A stretch of DNA of 48,235 bases from an uncultured beta proteobacterium (GTDB lineage: Bacteria > Pseudomonadota > Gammaproteobacteria > Burkholderiales > Burkholderiaceae_C). The translations under genes and the position numbers were made by a program. Location of the stretch: NCBI GenBank assembly GCA_903876735.1, contig CAIRAW010000064.1:1-48235 (forward strand), in the 5' to 3' direction. Shown in pieces: positions 41,160 through 48,235 of this stretch; position 1 is the stretch's first letter, and each line of letters starts with the position of its first letter. Under the pieces are notes generated by a model. The model was given only the letters and a program-made list of their open reading frames with translations, did not search any database and was not told where the DNA came from.

Positions 41160-42044
41160 ATGACCTTGGTTCAACTTCAACATTTCGTCACGCTGGTCGA
41201 ACTGGGCACATTCGTAAATGCCGCAAAAGCCTTATTTGTCACTCAACCAGCATTGAGTCGAAGCATCATGGCCCTCGAGAGGGAGCTGGAGCGTCCGCTG
41301 TTTGATCGGATTGGCCGGCGCATCGAGTTGACGAGTTTCGGCCAGGACATTCTGGACAAAACCAGACCTCTCCTGTCTGCAGCCAAATCCCTCAAGGAAT
41401 GCAGCCATGTATTGGGCGGCGGTCAAACCGGTCATCTCAGAATCGGACTCAGTTCCGGGCCGGGGGCCATGCTAAGCACGCCGATGTTGCTGCATATGTC
41501 CCTGGAGCACCCCAAGTTGCACTTTGCGGTGTCCCGCGGGAACCCGGAATTGATGTTGCACGCGCTGCGCGCACGCCTGCTCGACGCCATCATTGTCGAC
41601 ACACGGTCTTTGCGCCCTGCGCCTGACCTGCGCATCGACCTTCAGATCGAAATGGCTGCCAGTTTCATGTGCCGCGACGGGCACCCGCTCAGCCAATTGA
41701 ATCGACCTGTGACATTCATGGAATTGCTGCCATTTCCGATCGGTTCCACCCCCCTGAGCGATGAGGTGGCGCGATCGCTTACCGACTTGTATGGTGCCAG
41801 CGCCAACCCGGACGACCTCATCACGCTGCGCTGCGATGAAATCCATAATCTGGTCGAAGTGGTCAAGCGCAGCGACGCCGTCCTGCTCGCCATCAACGAA
41901 GTCGGTCATGAGCTGATTCGCCTGAATGTCGTACCAGCGATGACTGGAACTGCGCGCTTTGGCCTGGTCACGCTTGCGCAAAGATCTGAAGCACCGGCGC
42001 TATCGATAATCAGAGACCTGATGCGGCGCATTCTGCACGACTGA
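41160..42044 (+). CDS. LysR-family transcriptional regulator
   Basis: The 294 residues have an N-terminal winged HTH (about 1-60: LQHFVTLVELGTFVNAAKALFVTQPALSRSIMALERELERPLFDR) and a type 2 periplasmic-binding-protein-like effector domain (about 90-290). Placement divergent from the MFS gene and a T-N11-A palindrome between them indicate control of that transporter and its own gene. The effector is unknown. It is convergent with the TRIC-type gene. Confidence 0.92.
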   Translation: MTLVQLQHFVTLVELGTFVNAAKALFVTQPALSRSIMALERELERPLFDRIGRRIELTSFGQDILDKTRPLLSAAKSLKECSHVLGGGQTGHLRIGLSSGPGAMLSTPMLLHMSLEHPKLHFAVSRGNPELMLHALRARLLDAIIVDTRSLRPAPDLRIDLQIEMAASFMCRDGHPLSQLNRPVTFMELLPFPIGSTPLSDEVARSLTDLYGASANPDDLITLRCDEIHNLVEVVKRSDAVLLAINEVGHELIRLNVVPAMTGTARFGLVTLAQRSEAPALSIIRDLMRRILHD

Positions 42045-42081
42045 GCATCGACCGGATCGTGCGCTTTGGCGCCTGCCCCCG

Positions 42082-42741
42082 CTATTTGTGCGAGGACGGT
42101 TCCGGGTTCCAGGCTGGCAGGCTGTAGCCACTCCACAGAGCGAGTCCGCGCAGCACGATCGTTGTGCCGGCCGCAGCAAGCAGGCCAATCCAATTCGTGA
42201 CATCCATGGTGTGTGCCAACACCAGAATCCAGGACCCGATGAACGCGCAGACGGCATAGGGCCTGTGGTCCCGAAAAGCACTCGGAATCTCATTGCACAC
42301 GATGTCGCGCAAGACACCACCGAAAACCGCGGTGATCACCCCCATCAGAACAGCAACGATTGCTGGCGTTTGCATGTCCAGCGCAATCCGGGTCCCGGAT
42401 GCGGAAAACAGTCCCAACCCGATCGCATCGGGCCACAGCATGGCGCGTTCCGTCAATTCGAAATGCTGCGAACGCAGCGTCAGCATGGCGCCCACACACA
42501 ATGCCGACAGGAACCATAGCCAGGCGGCATGTTCAACCCAGAAAAGCGGCCGGCGATCGAGCAGAATGTCGCGCAGCGTGCCACCGCCAAACGCGGCGAG
42601 GCCGGCGACCACAAAAACGCCAACCACATCAAGCCGTTTGCGCGCAGCCTCCAGCAGCCCGGACAGTGCAAATGCCACGGTTGCCATGGCTTCGACCGAG
42701 GTTTGCAACAGCGAGAGATTGAGAATCGTAGAGTTTGTCAT
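42082..42741 (-). CDS. TRIC/UPF0126-family membrane protein
   Basis: I take the ATG at 42741 rather than the GTG one codon upstream. The 219-residue protein has about seven membrane helices in two repeated halves, each with a glycine-rich kink and an R-D pair: FGGGTLRDILL and FGGVLRDIVCNEIP. This is the signature of the UPF0126 (YadS/YicG) family, related to trimeric intracellular cation channels. Such proteins form K+-type channels or move small solutes (glycine in some reports). The role here is unknown. Confidence 0.88.
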   Translation of the reverse strand: MTNSTILNLSLLQTSVEAMATVAFALSGLLEAARKRLDVVGVFVVAGLAAFGGGTLRDILLDRRPLFWVEHAAWLWFLSALCVGAMLTLRSQHFELTERAMLWPDAIGLGLFSASGTRIALDMQTPAIVAVLMGVITAVFGGVLRDIVCNEIPSAFRDHRPYAVCAFIGSWILVLAHTMDVTNWIGLLAAAGTTIVLRGLALWSGYSLPAWNPEPSSHK

Positions 42742-42897
42742 CACAAAAAATCCAGGAAAACAGGCACATCATCCGGCCGGATCATGACATTTTCAGGTGA
42801 ATCCTCTGCACGCCAGCAGAAGCAAGATCACTGGCACGAGCCCAAGGTGATTCATTTTAGTCGTCATCAAGCGAAAAATACTGTCTTTTCAAAAACA

Positions 42898-42906
42898 CCC
42901 CCCCCC
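42898..42906 (+). repeat. C9 homopolymer tract in an upstream region
   Basis: Nine consecutive C residues lie about 50 bases before the MFS start at 42957, close to where a promoter would be; a 7-base T run follows nearby. Slippage at such tracts can change promoter spacing. The rest of 42745-42956 shows no gene. Confidence 0.7.
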
Positions 42907-42956
42907 TCTAGCATCCGTCATCTCATCATTTTTTTACCAAACTTTAGGAGATCACG

Positions 42957-44471
42957 ATGACAAGCATGGCGGCAGGTAGCCCAAGCAAACCACTGGGCAA
43001 TGACAGACTTCTATTCGGCATCATCATGGGCGTCATCGCCTTCTGGTTGTTTGCCCAAACCACGCTGAACGTTGCGCCCGACATGCAGCGCGACCTTGGC
43101 CTCGATGCCAGCATGATGAACATCGCCGTGGCGATCACGGCGCTGTTCTCCGGTATCTTCATCGTGGTGATCGGCGGCTTAGCCGACCGGATTGGCCGCG
43201 TCAAGGTGGTGCAAGCCGGTTTCTTCCTGAACATGCTCGGGTCCCTGCTGATTGGCCTGGCGCCAAGCGGCGACCTAGCCACTGTCTTCCTGCTCACCGG
43301 TCGCGCCCTGCAAGGCCTGTCTGCTGCCTGCATCATGCCGGCCAGTCTGGCCCTGGTGAAGACCTACTGGGAAGGTGCGGCACGTCAGCGCGCCGTGAGC
43401 ATGTGGTCGATCGGCTCCTGGGGAGGTTCCGGCGTTTGCTCGCTGTTTGGCGGCATGATGGCGCAGAACTTTGGCTGGCGCTATATCTTCTTTGCCTCGA
43501 TCGTGGTCTCCCTGATTGGTCTGGCGATGATCAAGGGCACGCCTGAAAGCAAAGCCGAAACCAAGGCTGATTACAAGTTTGATCTGGCTGGTTTGCTGAC
43601 CTTCATGGTCGCGATGGTGGCCCTGCAGATTGTCGTGACCCAGGGCAACAAGATGGGCTGGACGAGTCCGCTGATCATGGGCCTGAGCGCCGTCGCGGTG
43701 ATCTTCGGCACCTTGTTCTTCCGTATCGAATCGGCCTCCACACACGGCTTCGTCGACTTCAAGCTGTTCAGGAATTCGACCTTCACCGGCGCCACGCTGT
43801 CCAACTTCCTGCTTAACGGCGTTGCCGGTACGCTGCTGGTTTCTCTGCAACTGGTTCAGCGGGGCGGCAATATGTCGGCCCAACAAGCCGGCGCCCTGAC
43901 TCTGGGCTATGCGGTGGCGATCATTTCCTTTATCCGCGTTGGCGAAAAGCTGCTGCAGCGCTTTGGCGCGCGCAAGCCCATGATATGGGGTTGTCTGATC
44001 ACAGGTCTGTCCATCGTGCTGCTCATGCCGTCCAACCTGATGCTCGCTGACTACAAGATCATGGCCATGATCGCCTACACGCTGTTCGGTGTTGGCCTCG
44101 CCTTCTACGCCACACCCTCGACCGACGCAGCACTGTCAAGTCTGCCGGCCAATCAAGCGGGTTCCGGTGCCGGCATTTACAAGATGGCTTCGTCCCTCGG
44201 TGCTGCCTTTGGTGTGGCCATTTCTGCAGCGATCTTCACCGCGCTCAGCGCCAATCCAGAGAGCGTTTCCTGGGTCTCCGGCGTCATCACCTTCGTCGGC
44301 CGTCAGGACAACCTGGCCGTGCGTGAAGCCGCCATGATCGCGCTGATGTTCAACGTCTTCATGATTCTGGTGGCGATCATGTCGATCATGCTGACCGTGC
44401 CCAAGGCCGGCGCCAAACCAGGCGAGTCCCGGACTGTGCCTTTTTCTGGTCTGGCACCGAAGCAGGCTTGA
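42957..44471 (+). CDS. MFS transporter, DHA2-like, 14 TM type
   Basis: TAGGAG lies 7 bases before the ATG. The 504-residue protein has about 14 membrane segments, motif A GGLADRIGRVKVVQAG and GRALQGLSAACIMPASLALV. It is a paralogue of the 39640-41043 protein. The gene is followed after 39 bases by an M20 amidohydrolase gene and then a binding-protein gene on the same strand, so it may import or export the substrate or product of that hydrolase. The substrate cannot be told from sequence. Confidence 0.9.
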   Translation: MTSMAAGSPSKPLGNDRLLFGIIMGVIAFWLFAQTTLNVAPDMQRDLGLDASMMNIAVAITALFSGIFIVVIGGLADRIGRVKVVQAGFFLNMLGSLLIGLAPSGDLATVFLLTGRALQGLSAACIMPASLALVKTYWEGAARQRAVSMWSIGSWGGSGVCSLFGGMMAQNFGWRYIFFASIVVSLIGLAMIKGTPESKAETKADYKFDLAGLLTFMVAMVALQIVVTQGNKMGWTSPLIMGLSAVAVIFGTLFFRIESASTHGFVDFKLFRNSTFTGATLSNFLLNGVAGTLLVSLQLVQRGGNMSAQQAGALTLGYAVAIISFIRVGEKLLQRFGARKPMIWGCLITGLSIVLLMPSNLMLADYKIMAMIAYTLFGVGLAFYATPSTDAALSSLPANQAGSGAGIYKMASSLGAAFGVAISAAIFTALSANPESVSWVSGVITFVGRQDNLAVREAAMIALMFNVFMILVAIMSIMLTVPKAGAKPGESRTVPFSGLAPKQA

Positions 44472-44510
44472 TCCAACCACCATCATCACTCACATGGACA
44501 CCCATTCATC

Positions 44511-45668
44511 ATGAATACGCTATTGAACACACTCAGTGCGGACCAGGGACAGATGCAGTCATGGCGGCATCACATGCACCGTTACCCGGAAGTGGCCTTC
44601 GACGAGCACCAGACGGCCAGCTACATCGCCGGTTTGCTGCGCGGCTGGGGCTATGACGTGACCTCGGGGATTGGCAAGACCGGCCTTGTCGCCTCGCTCA
44701 AGGTCGGTGACGGCAAGCGCTCGATCGGGCTGCGGGCCGACACCGACGCGCTGGCGGTGCAGGAAATGAACGACAGCGAACACAAGAGCATGGTCGACGG
44801 CAAGTCGCACACCTGCGGACATGACGGCCACAGTGCGATGTTGCTCGGGGCGGCGCAGCATCTGGCGCGCACGCGCAATTTCAACGGCACGGTGCACCTG
44901 ATTTTCCAGCCAGCCGAGGAGATCATGGGCGGCGCATTGGCGATGATCGAGGATGGCCTGTTCGAGCGCTTTCCGATGGATGCGGTGTTTGGCATGCACA
45001 ACATGCCGACACTCGAGCGCGGCAAAATCTACTTCACTTCCGGTCCGTTGTTTGCCGCAGTGGACAACTGGGAAGTTATCCTGACCGGCAAAGGCAGCCA
45101 CGGCGCTATGCCGGAGCGGAGCATTGACCCGGTCGTGGCCGGCGCTTCTCTCGTGATGGCGCTGCAATCCATTGTCTCGCGCAACGTCGCGGCGAAGGAT
45201 TCGGCCGTCGTGTCGGTCGGTGCATTCCTGGCCGGCGATGCCGGCAATGTGATCCCGCAGACCGCGACGTTGCGCCTGAGCACCCGCACCAGCAACCCTG
45301 AAACGCGCAAGCACGTGCTGGGACGCATCAAGGCCATCGTTGCGGGACAGTCGGCCAGCTACGACGTAAGCTATGAAATCCGAGAAGGCGCGCCGGGCGC
45401 GGTGCTCGCCAACGATCCGGCGCAGACAGAAGAATGCGCCAACGTTGCGCGCGCACTGCTGGGTGACGATCAGGTCATCATGCCGGGGCCGACCTTCATG
45501 GGCAGCGAAGACTTCGCCTATTACGCGCAGAAGGTACGTGGCACCTACTGCATTATCGGCAACGGCGACACCGCGATGGTGCACCACCCGATGTACGAAT
45601 TCGACGACCGTAACCTGTCCATCGGCGCTGCTTACTGGGTCGCTGTGACTGAGCACTATCTGAAATAA
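44511..45668 (+). CDS. M20D-family amidohydrolase (hippurate hydrolase/aminoacylase-like)
   Basis: The 385-residue protein has the M20D metal-site motifs RHHMHRYPEVAFDE, RADTDALAVQE, TCGHDGHSAMLLGAA (Cys, His and Asp ligands), FQPAEEIMGGA (catalytic Glu), FGMHNMP and FMGSEDFAYY, and the dimerisation segment GKGSHGAMPE. Such enzymes release the amino acid from N-acyl or N-aroyl amino acids such as hippurate, or split related amides. It has no signal peptide, so it acts in the cytoplasm. Its neighbours are an MFS transporter and a periplasmic binding protein. Confidence 0.92.
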   Translation: MNTLLNTLSADQGQMQSWRHHMHRYPEVAFDEHQTASYIAGLLRGWGYDVTSGIGKTGLVASLKVGDGKRSIGLRADTDALAVQEMNDSEHKSMVDGKSHTCGHDGHSAMLLGAAQHLARTRNFNGTVHLIFQPAEEIMGGALAMIEDGLFERFPMDAVFGMHNMPTLERGKIYFTSGPLFAAVDNWEVILTGKGSHGAMPERSIDPVVAGASLVMALQSIVSRNVAAKDSAVVSVGAFLAGDAGNVIPQTATLRLSTRTSNPETRKHVLGRIKAIVAGQSASYDVSYEIREGAPGAVLANDPAQTEECANVARALLGDDQVIMPGPTFMGSEDFAYYAQKVRGTYCIIGNGDTAMVHHPMYEFDDRNLSIGAAYWVAVTEHYLK

Positions 45669-45680
45669 GTTGCCGTTGCG

Positions 45681-45699
45681 CCCCGGCAAGCGGCCGGGG
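45681..45699 (+). terminator. GC-rich hairpin between the amidohydrolase and binding-protein genes
   Basis: CCCCGGC (45681-45687) and GCCGGGG (45693-45699) form a 7-bp stem with a 5-base loop. No T-run follows, so it may only attenuate transcription or stabilise the upstream mRNA end. Confidence 0.35.
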
Positions 45700-45780
45700 G
45701 CTGACTGCACACCAAGCGCCAGAGTAAATCCCTGGCTTCAATCATTGTCATCTGTTCTTTTGAAAGTTGAATTGCGCACC

Positions 45781-46932
45781 ATGAAAACTGCCTGCCTGAT
45801 TTCCGTTTCCCTTCGCATGAGCGCCACGGCCGCAATGGCCCTGATCGCCGCGGCCACCTACGCACAAGACGTGCAGGTGGTGCGCATTGCCCACGCTGGC
45901 CCGACCTCGGGTGCGATTGCCCACATTGGCAAAGACACCGAGAACGGTGTGCGACTGGCCATCGACGACCTCAACAGACAGTCGATCGTGATCGGCGGCA
46001 AGAAAATCAAGTTTGAACTCGACGCTGAAGACGATGCAGGTGACCCGCGCCAGGCAACCGCGGTGGCACAGAAGTTGTGCGATTCCAAGGTTGCCGGGGT
46101 TGTCGGCCACTTGCAGTCTGGAACCACGATTCCAGCCTCGTCCATATACAACCGATGCGGTCTGCCGCACATCACAGCCGCGGCATCGAACCCGGATGTC
46201 ACCAAGCCCGGCTATAAGACAACGTTTCGTGTGATTGCCAACGACAACGCGCTGGGCGCAGCGCTGGCCGTCTACGCCTATGACACGCTCAAGCTCAAGA
46301 CGGTCGCAGTCATCGACGACCGCACAGCCTATGGTCAAGGTTTGGCCGACGTGTTCAAGGCAACTGCCAAGCAAAAGGGCATGACCGTCGTGGCCGACGA
46401 ATTCACCAATGACAAAGCCACCGACTTCATGGCGATTCTGACCACCATCAAGAGCAAGAAGCCCGACGCCGTCTTCTACGGCGGCCTCGATGCCCAAGCT
46501 GGACCGATGCTGCGTCAGATGGAGCAGTTGGGCATGTCGGGTGTCAAGTTCTTTGGCGGTGACGCCTTGTGCACGGAAAAGATGGGTGAACTGGCGTCCA
46601 GAGCTGGCACGTTGAAAAACGTGACCTGCGCCACTGGCGGCGCATCGATTGAGAAGATGCAAGGCGGCAAGGATTGGAAGAAGAAGTATGACGCGCGCTT
46701 TCCCGGTCAGTTCCAACTCTACAGCCCGTACGCCTACGATGCCACCTTTGTTCTGGTGGATGCGATGAAGCGCGCCAACTCGGTGGACCCCCAGGTTTAC
46801 GTGCCTTTCATCGGCAAGACCCAGTACAAGGGCATCACCGCCAACATCGCATTCACACCCAAGGGCGAACTGACGCAGCCGGTTGTAACCCGTTACACCT
46901 ACAAGGACAGCGTGCGCGTCGAATTGAATTGA
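45781..46932 (+). CDS. Periplasmic branched-chain amino-acid-type substrate-binding protein (LivJ/LivK-like)
   Basis: The ATG at 45781 begins the signal peptide MKTACLISVSLRMSATAAMA then LIAAATYAQD (cleavage after TYA); an upstream in-frame start at 45670 gives an implausible leader. The mature protein (about 355 residues) is a type 1 periplasmic-binding fold: VVRIAHAGPTSGAIAHIGKDTENGVRLAIDDLN, GVVGHLQSGTTIPASSIYN and YSPYAYDATFVLVDAM. LivJ-like proteins bind branched-chain amino acids, amides or aromatic acids. No ABC permease or ATPase gene is in the window, so it is an orphan here. Confidence 0.92.
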   Translation: MKTACLISVSLRMSATAAMALIAAATYAQDVQVVRIAHAGPTSGAIAHIGKDTENGVRLAIDDLNRQSIVIGGKKIKFELDAEDDAGDPRQATAVAQKLCDSKVAGVVGHLQSGTTIPASSIYNRCGLPHITAAASNPDVTKPGYKTTFRVIANDNALGAALAVYAYDTLKLKTVAVIDDRTAYGQGLADVFKATAKQKGMTVVADEFTNDKATDFMAILTTIKSKKPDAVFYGGLDAQAGPMLRQMEQLGMSGVKFFGGDALCTEKMGELASRAGTLKNVTCATGGASIEKMQGGKDWKKKYDARFPGQFQLYSPYAYDATFVLVDAMKRANSVDPQVYVPFIGKTQYKGITANIAFTPKGELTQPVVTRYTYKDSVRVELN

Positions 46933-47024
46933 TCGGTGCCAATGGCCCGGCGCAGCGGGTCTCGTTGGACGCGCGACAGCACGCGGTCACACCAGGATAC
47001 CTTTGGTGATGCCGCGTTCTGTAT

Positions 47025-47945
47025 ATGATTCGATCTGTGAAAGACCATCAACTCAAAGCCTTGGTACAAGTTGCCGAAAGTGGCTCGATCAGAGCCGCTG
47101 CCAGAGCAATGAACCTTTGTCAGAGTGGCCTGACCAAAGCCTTGCGCGAGCTCGAAGAAGATGTCGGCGCCGAGTTGTTGACACGCAGCTACAAGGGCAT
47201 CGAATTTACTTCAGCGGGAAATACATTGCTTGCCCGCGCCAGGCTGGCAATGTCCTTGCTGGACAAGGCACGGGAAGAAATCAACCTGCAACGTGGCGGC
47301 GTTGGCGTTCGCATCAGTATCGCATTGACGCCGCTGGTGGGCGTCCAGGTCTTGCCAAGGGTGCTGACCGAGTTCGATCGACTTTATCCGGCTGCGCAAA
47401 TCAATCTTGGTGAAGGATTGCTCACGACGCTCTTGCCGCAACTGATCGACGGACGACTTGATTTTGCTGTCGCACTGGCAAAACCGGACGATCTGCCGTT
47501 TGAAATTTCCTTTGAGCCCATTGTCCCGATTCATGCTTGGGTGGCCGGGCGTCTCAATCACCCGCTATCTGGCGCGAAAACCTGGGATGATTTGAAGGAT
47601 GCCAAGTGGGTTCTCAATCTTTCGGCCGGCAGTCAGGGGAACTCGATGCTGGTGTGGATGAAAACGCAAAACATTGTTGAACCCCACAATACGATTCGCT
47701 GCGACTCCTCGCTGCTGATGCTTGAGTTGATGCAACGCACCGATTGCCTTTGCATCGGACCAGCTTTGTTGTTTTCGGACCCGCTGATCGGACAGGGTCT
47801 TGCGCGGATTTGCGTGGAGCCTTCACCGCCGCCCATGTCACTTGGTTTGATCACCTTGCGCGGGATTCCATTGCAGCGTCCGGCGCGACAACTGGCCAGC
47901 CTGATCACGCGATACCTTCATCACAGCAACGACCACCTAGCCTGA
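47025..47945 (+). CDS. LysR-family transcriptional regulator
   Basis: The 306-residue protein has the LysR HTH (KDHQLKALVQVAESGSIRAA, then SGLTKALRELEEDVGAELLTRSYKGIEFTSAG) and the LysR substrate-binding domain (about 90-295). It is in line with the MFS-amidohydrolase-binding-protein genes, 92 bases downstream, and may regulate them. The effector is unknown. Unlike the LysR at 41160 it is not divergent from its likely target. Confidence 0.92.
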   Translation: MIRSVKDHQLKALVQVAESGSIRAAARAMNLCQSGLTKALRELEEDVGAELLTRSYKGIEFTSAGNTLLARARLAMSLLDKAREEINLQRGGVGVRISIALTPLVGVQVLPRVLTEFDRLYPAAQINLGEGLLTTLLPQLIDGRLDFAVALAKPDDLPFEISFEPIVPIHAWVAGRLNHPLSGAKTWDDLKDAKWVLNLSAGSQGNSMLVWMKTQNIVEPHNTIRCDSSLLMLELMQRTDCLCIGPALLFSDPLIGQGLARICVEPSPPPMSLGLITLRGIPLQRPARQLASLITRYLHHSNDHLA

Positions 47946-48235
47946 GCTTGGCACAGCAAACGGACATCTGAACGATCATCTTGCTGTAACTCGTTTCATT
48001 GGAAGATGCGACATTTCATGGCCGGACAAAGTGAGTATGGTGCCTTGGCTGCAAAAGCTCTCGGATAAATTGCATCCCACATAACTGCCATTTTCGAGTG
48101 GCAACAACTGGTCGTTGACGGGTGTCCCTTTGGTTGACTACGCGACCACACTACTGTCGCTGAACGACCGTAAGCAATGTCCGTTAACTGGCGGGCAATT
48201 TGAACTTCTGTATTTCCGGATACGCTGCGATCCGG
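47946..48235. other. Non-coding end of the window
   Basis: I see no gene in these 290 bases. They contain a short inverted repeat, GGTCGTT (48110-48116) and AACGACC (48163-48169), within a stretch that looks like a degraded dispersed repeat. A gene could begin beyond the edge. Confidence 0.4.

Overview
The window looks like the chromosome of a betaproteobacterium, most likely Burkholderiales/Comamonadaceae and perhaps Rhodoferax-like. The basis is high GC, the gene families present (lplT beside alr, glcEF, ureEFG, class I DAHP synthase, several c-type cytochromes, V4R/sigma-54 regulator) and the housekeeping protein sequences. The genus is an inference from protein style, not from a search. 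No rRNA, tRNA, CRISPR array or intact insertion sequence was seen.

Region 1 (1-11.2 kb) is the most unusual part. After the tail of a sulfide:quinone oxidoreductase gene comes a CusR/CopR-like two-component system (357-2434). Downstream on the other strand lie two blocks encoding exported proteins. Block one runs from 11128 to 8929: a lipoprotein of unknown family, a small periplasmic protein and a transglutaminase-like protein. Block two runs from 8803 to 2444: a fusion of an FGE-like domain with an arylsulfotransferase, a Big_5/Ig-like protein, a 39-residue lipoprotein and a calcineurin-like phosphatase. The first and last genes of block two share a nearly gapless duplicated 5' segment encoding a signal peptide and two 'GWNL...FWVN' repeats. 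A palindrome ATGAC-N6-GTCAT, the same layout as the E. coli CusR box, lies upstream of the regulator, of block one and of block two. I propose that these form one locally regulated cell-envelope system.

Region 2 (11.2-34 kb) is mostly metabolic and transport genes: a CDF metal transporter with a small membrane protein, a ketopantoate reductase-like protein, a GNAT, two overlapping P-type ATPases, a FitAB/VapBC-type toxin-antitoxin pair with a large operator, alr, lplT, an EamA transporter, glutathione peroxidase, DAHP synthase, glcF and glcE without glcD, pssA, a chemoreceptor with a haem-binding CXXCH in its sensor domain, an SMP-30 lactonase, and ureEFG. ureEFG is cut off from the structural urease genes and abuts a 5'-truncated doc toxin gene.

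Region 3 (34.4-39.2 kb) is a respiratory module: a Tat-exported flavoprotein reductase of the flavocytochrome c/fumarate reductase family, a hexahaem cytochrome and a monohaem cytochrome. It is read from a good sigma-54 promoter and is divergent from a XylR/DmpR-like V4R activator. The fumarate-specific histidine appears to be replaced, so the acceptor is probably an unsaturated acid other than fumarate.

Region 4 (39.6-48.2 kb) carries two paralogous 14-TM-type MFS transporters, two LysR regulators, a TRIC/UPF0126 membrane protein, an M20 amidohydrolase and an orphan branched-chain amino-acid-type binding protein. It looks like an uptake and deacylation locus for small organic acids or N-acyl compounds. 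Structured repeat elements are scattered in the non-coding gaps.
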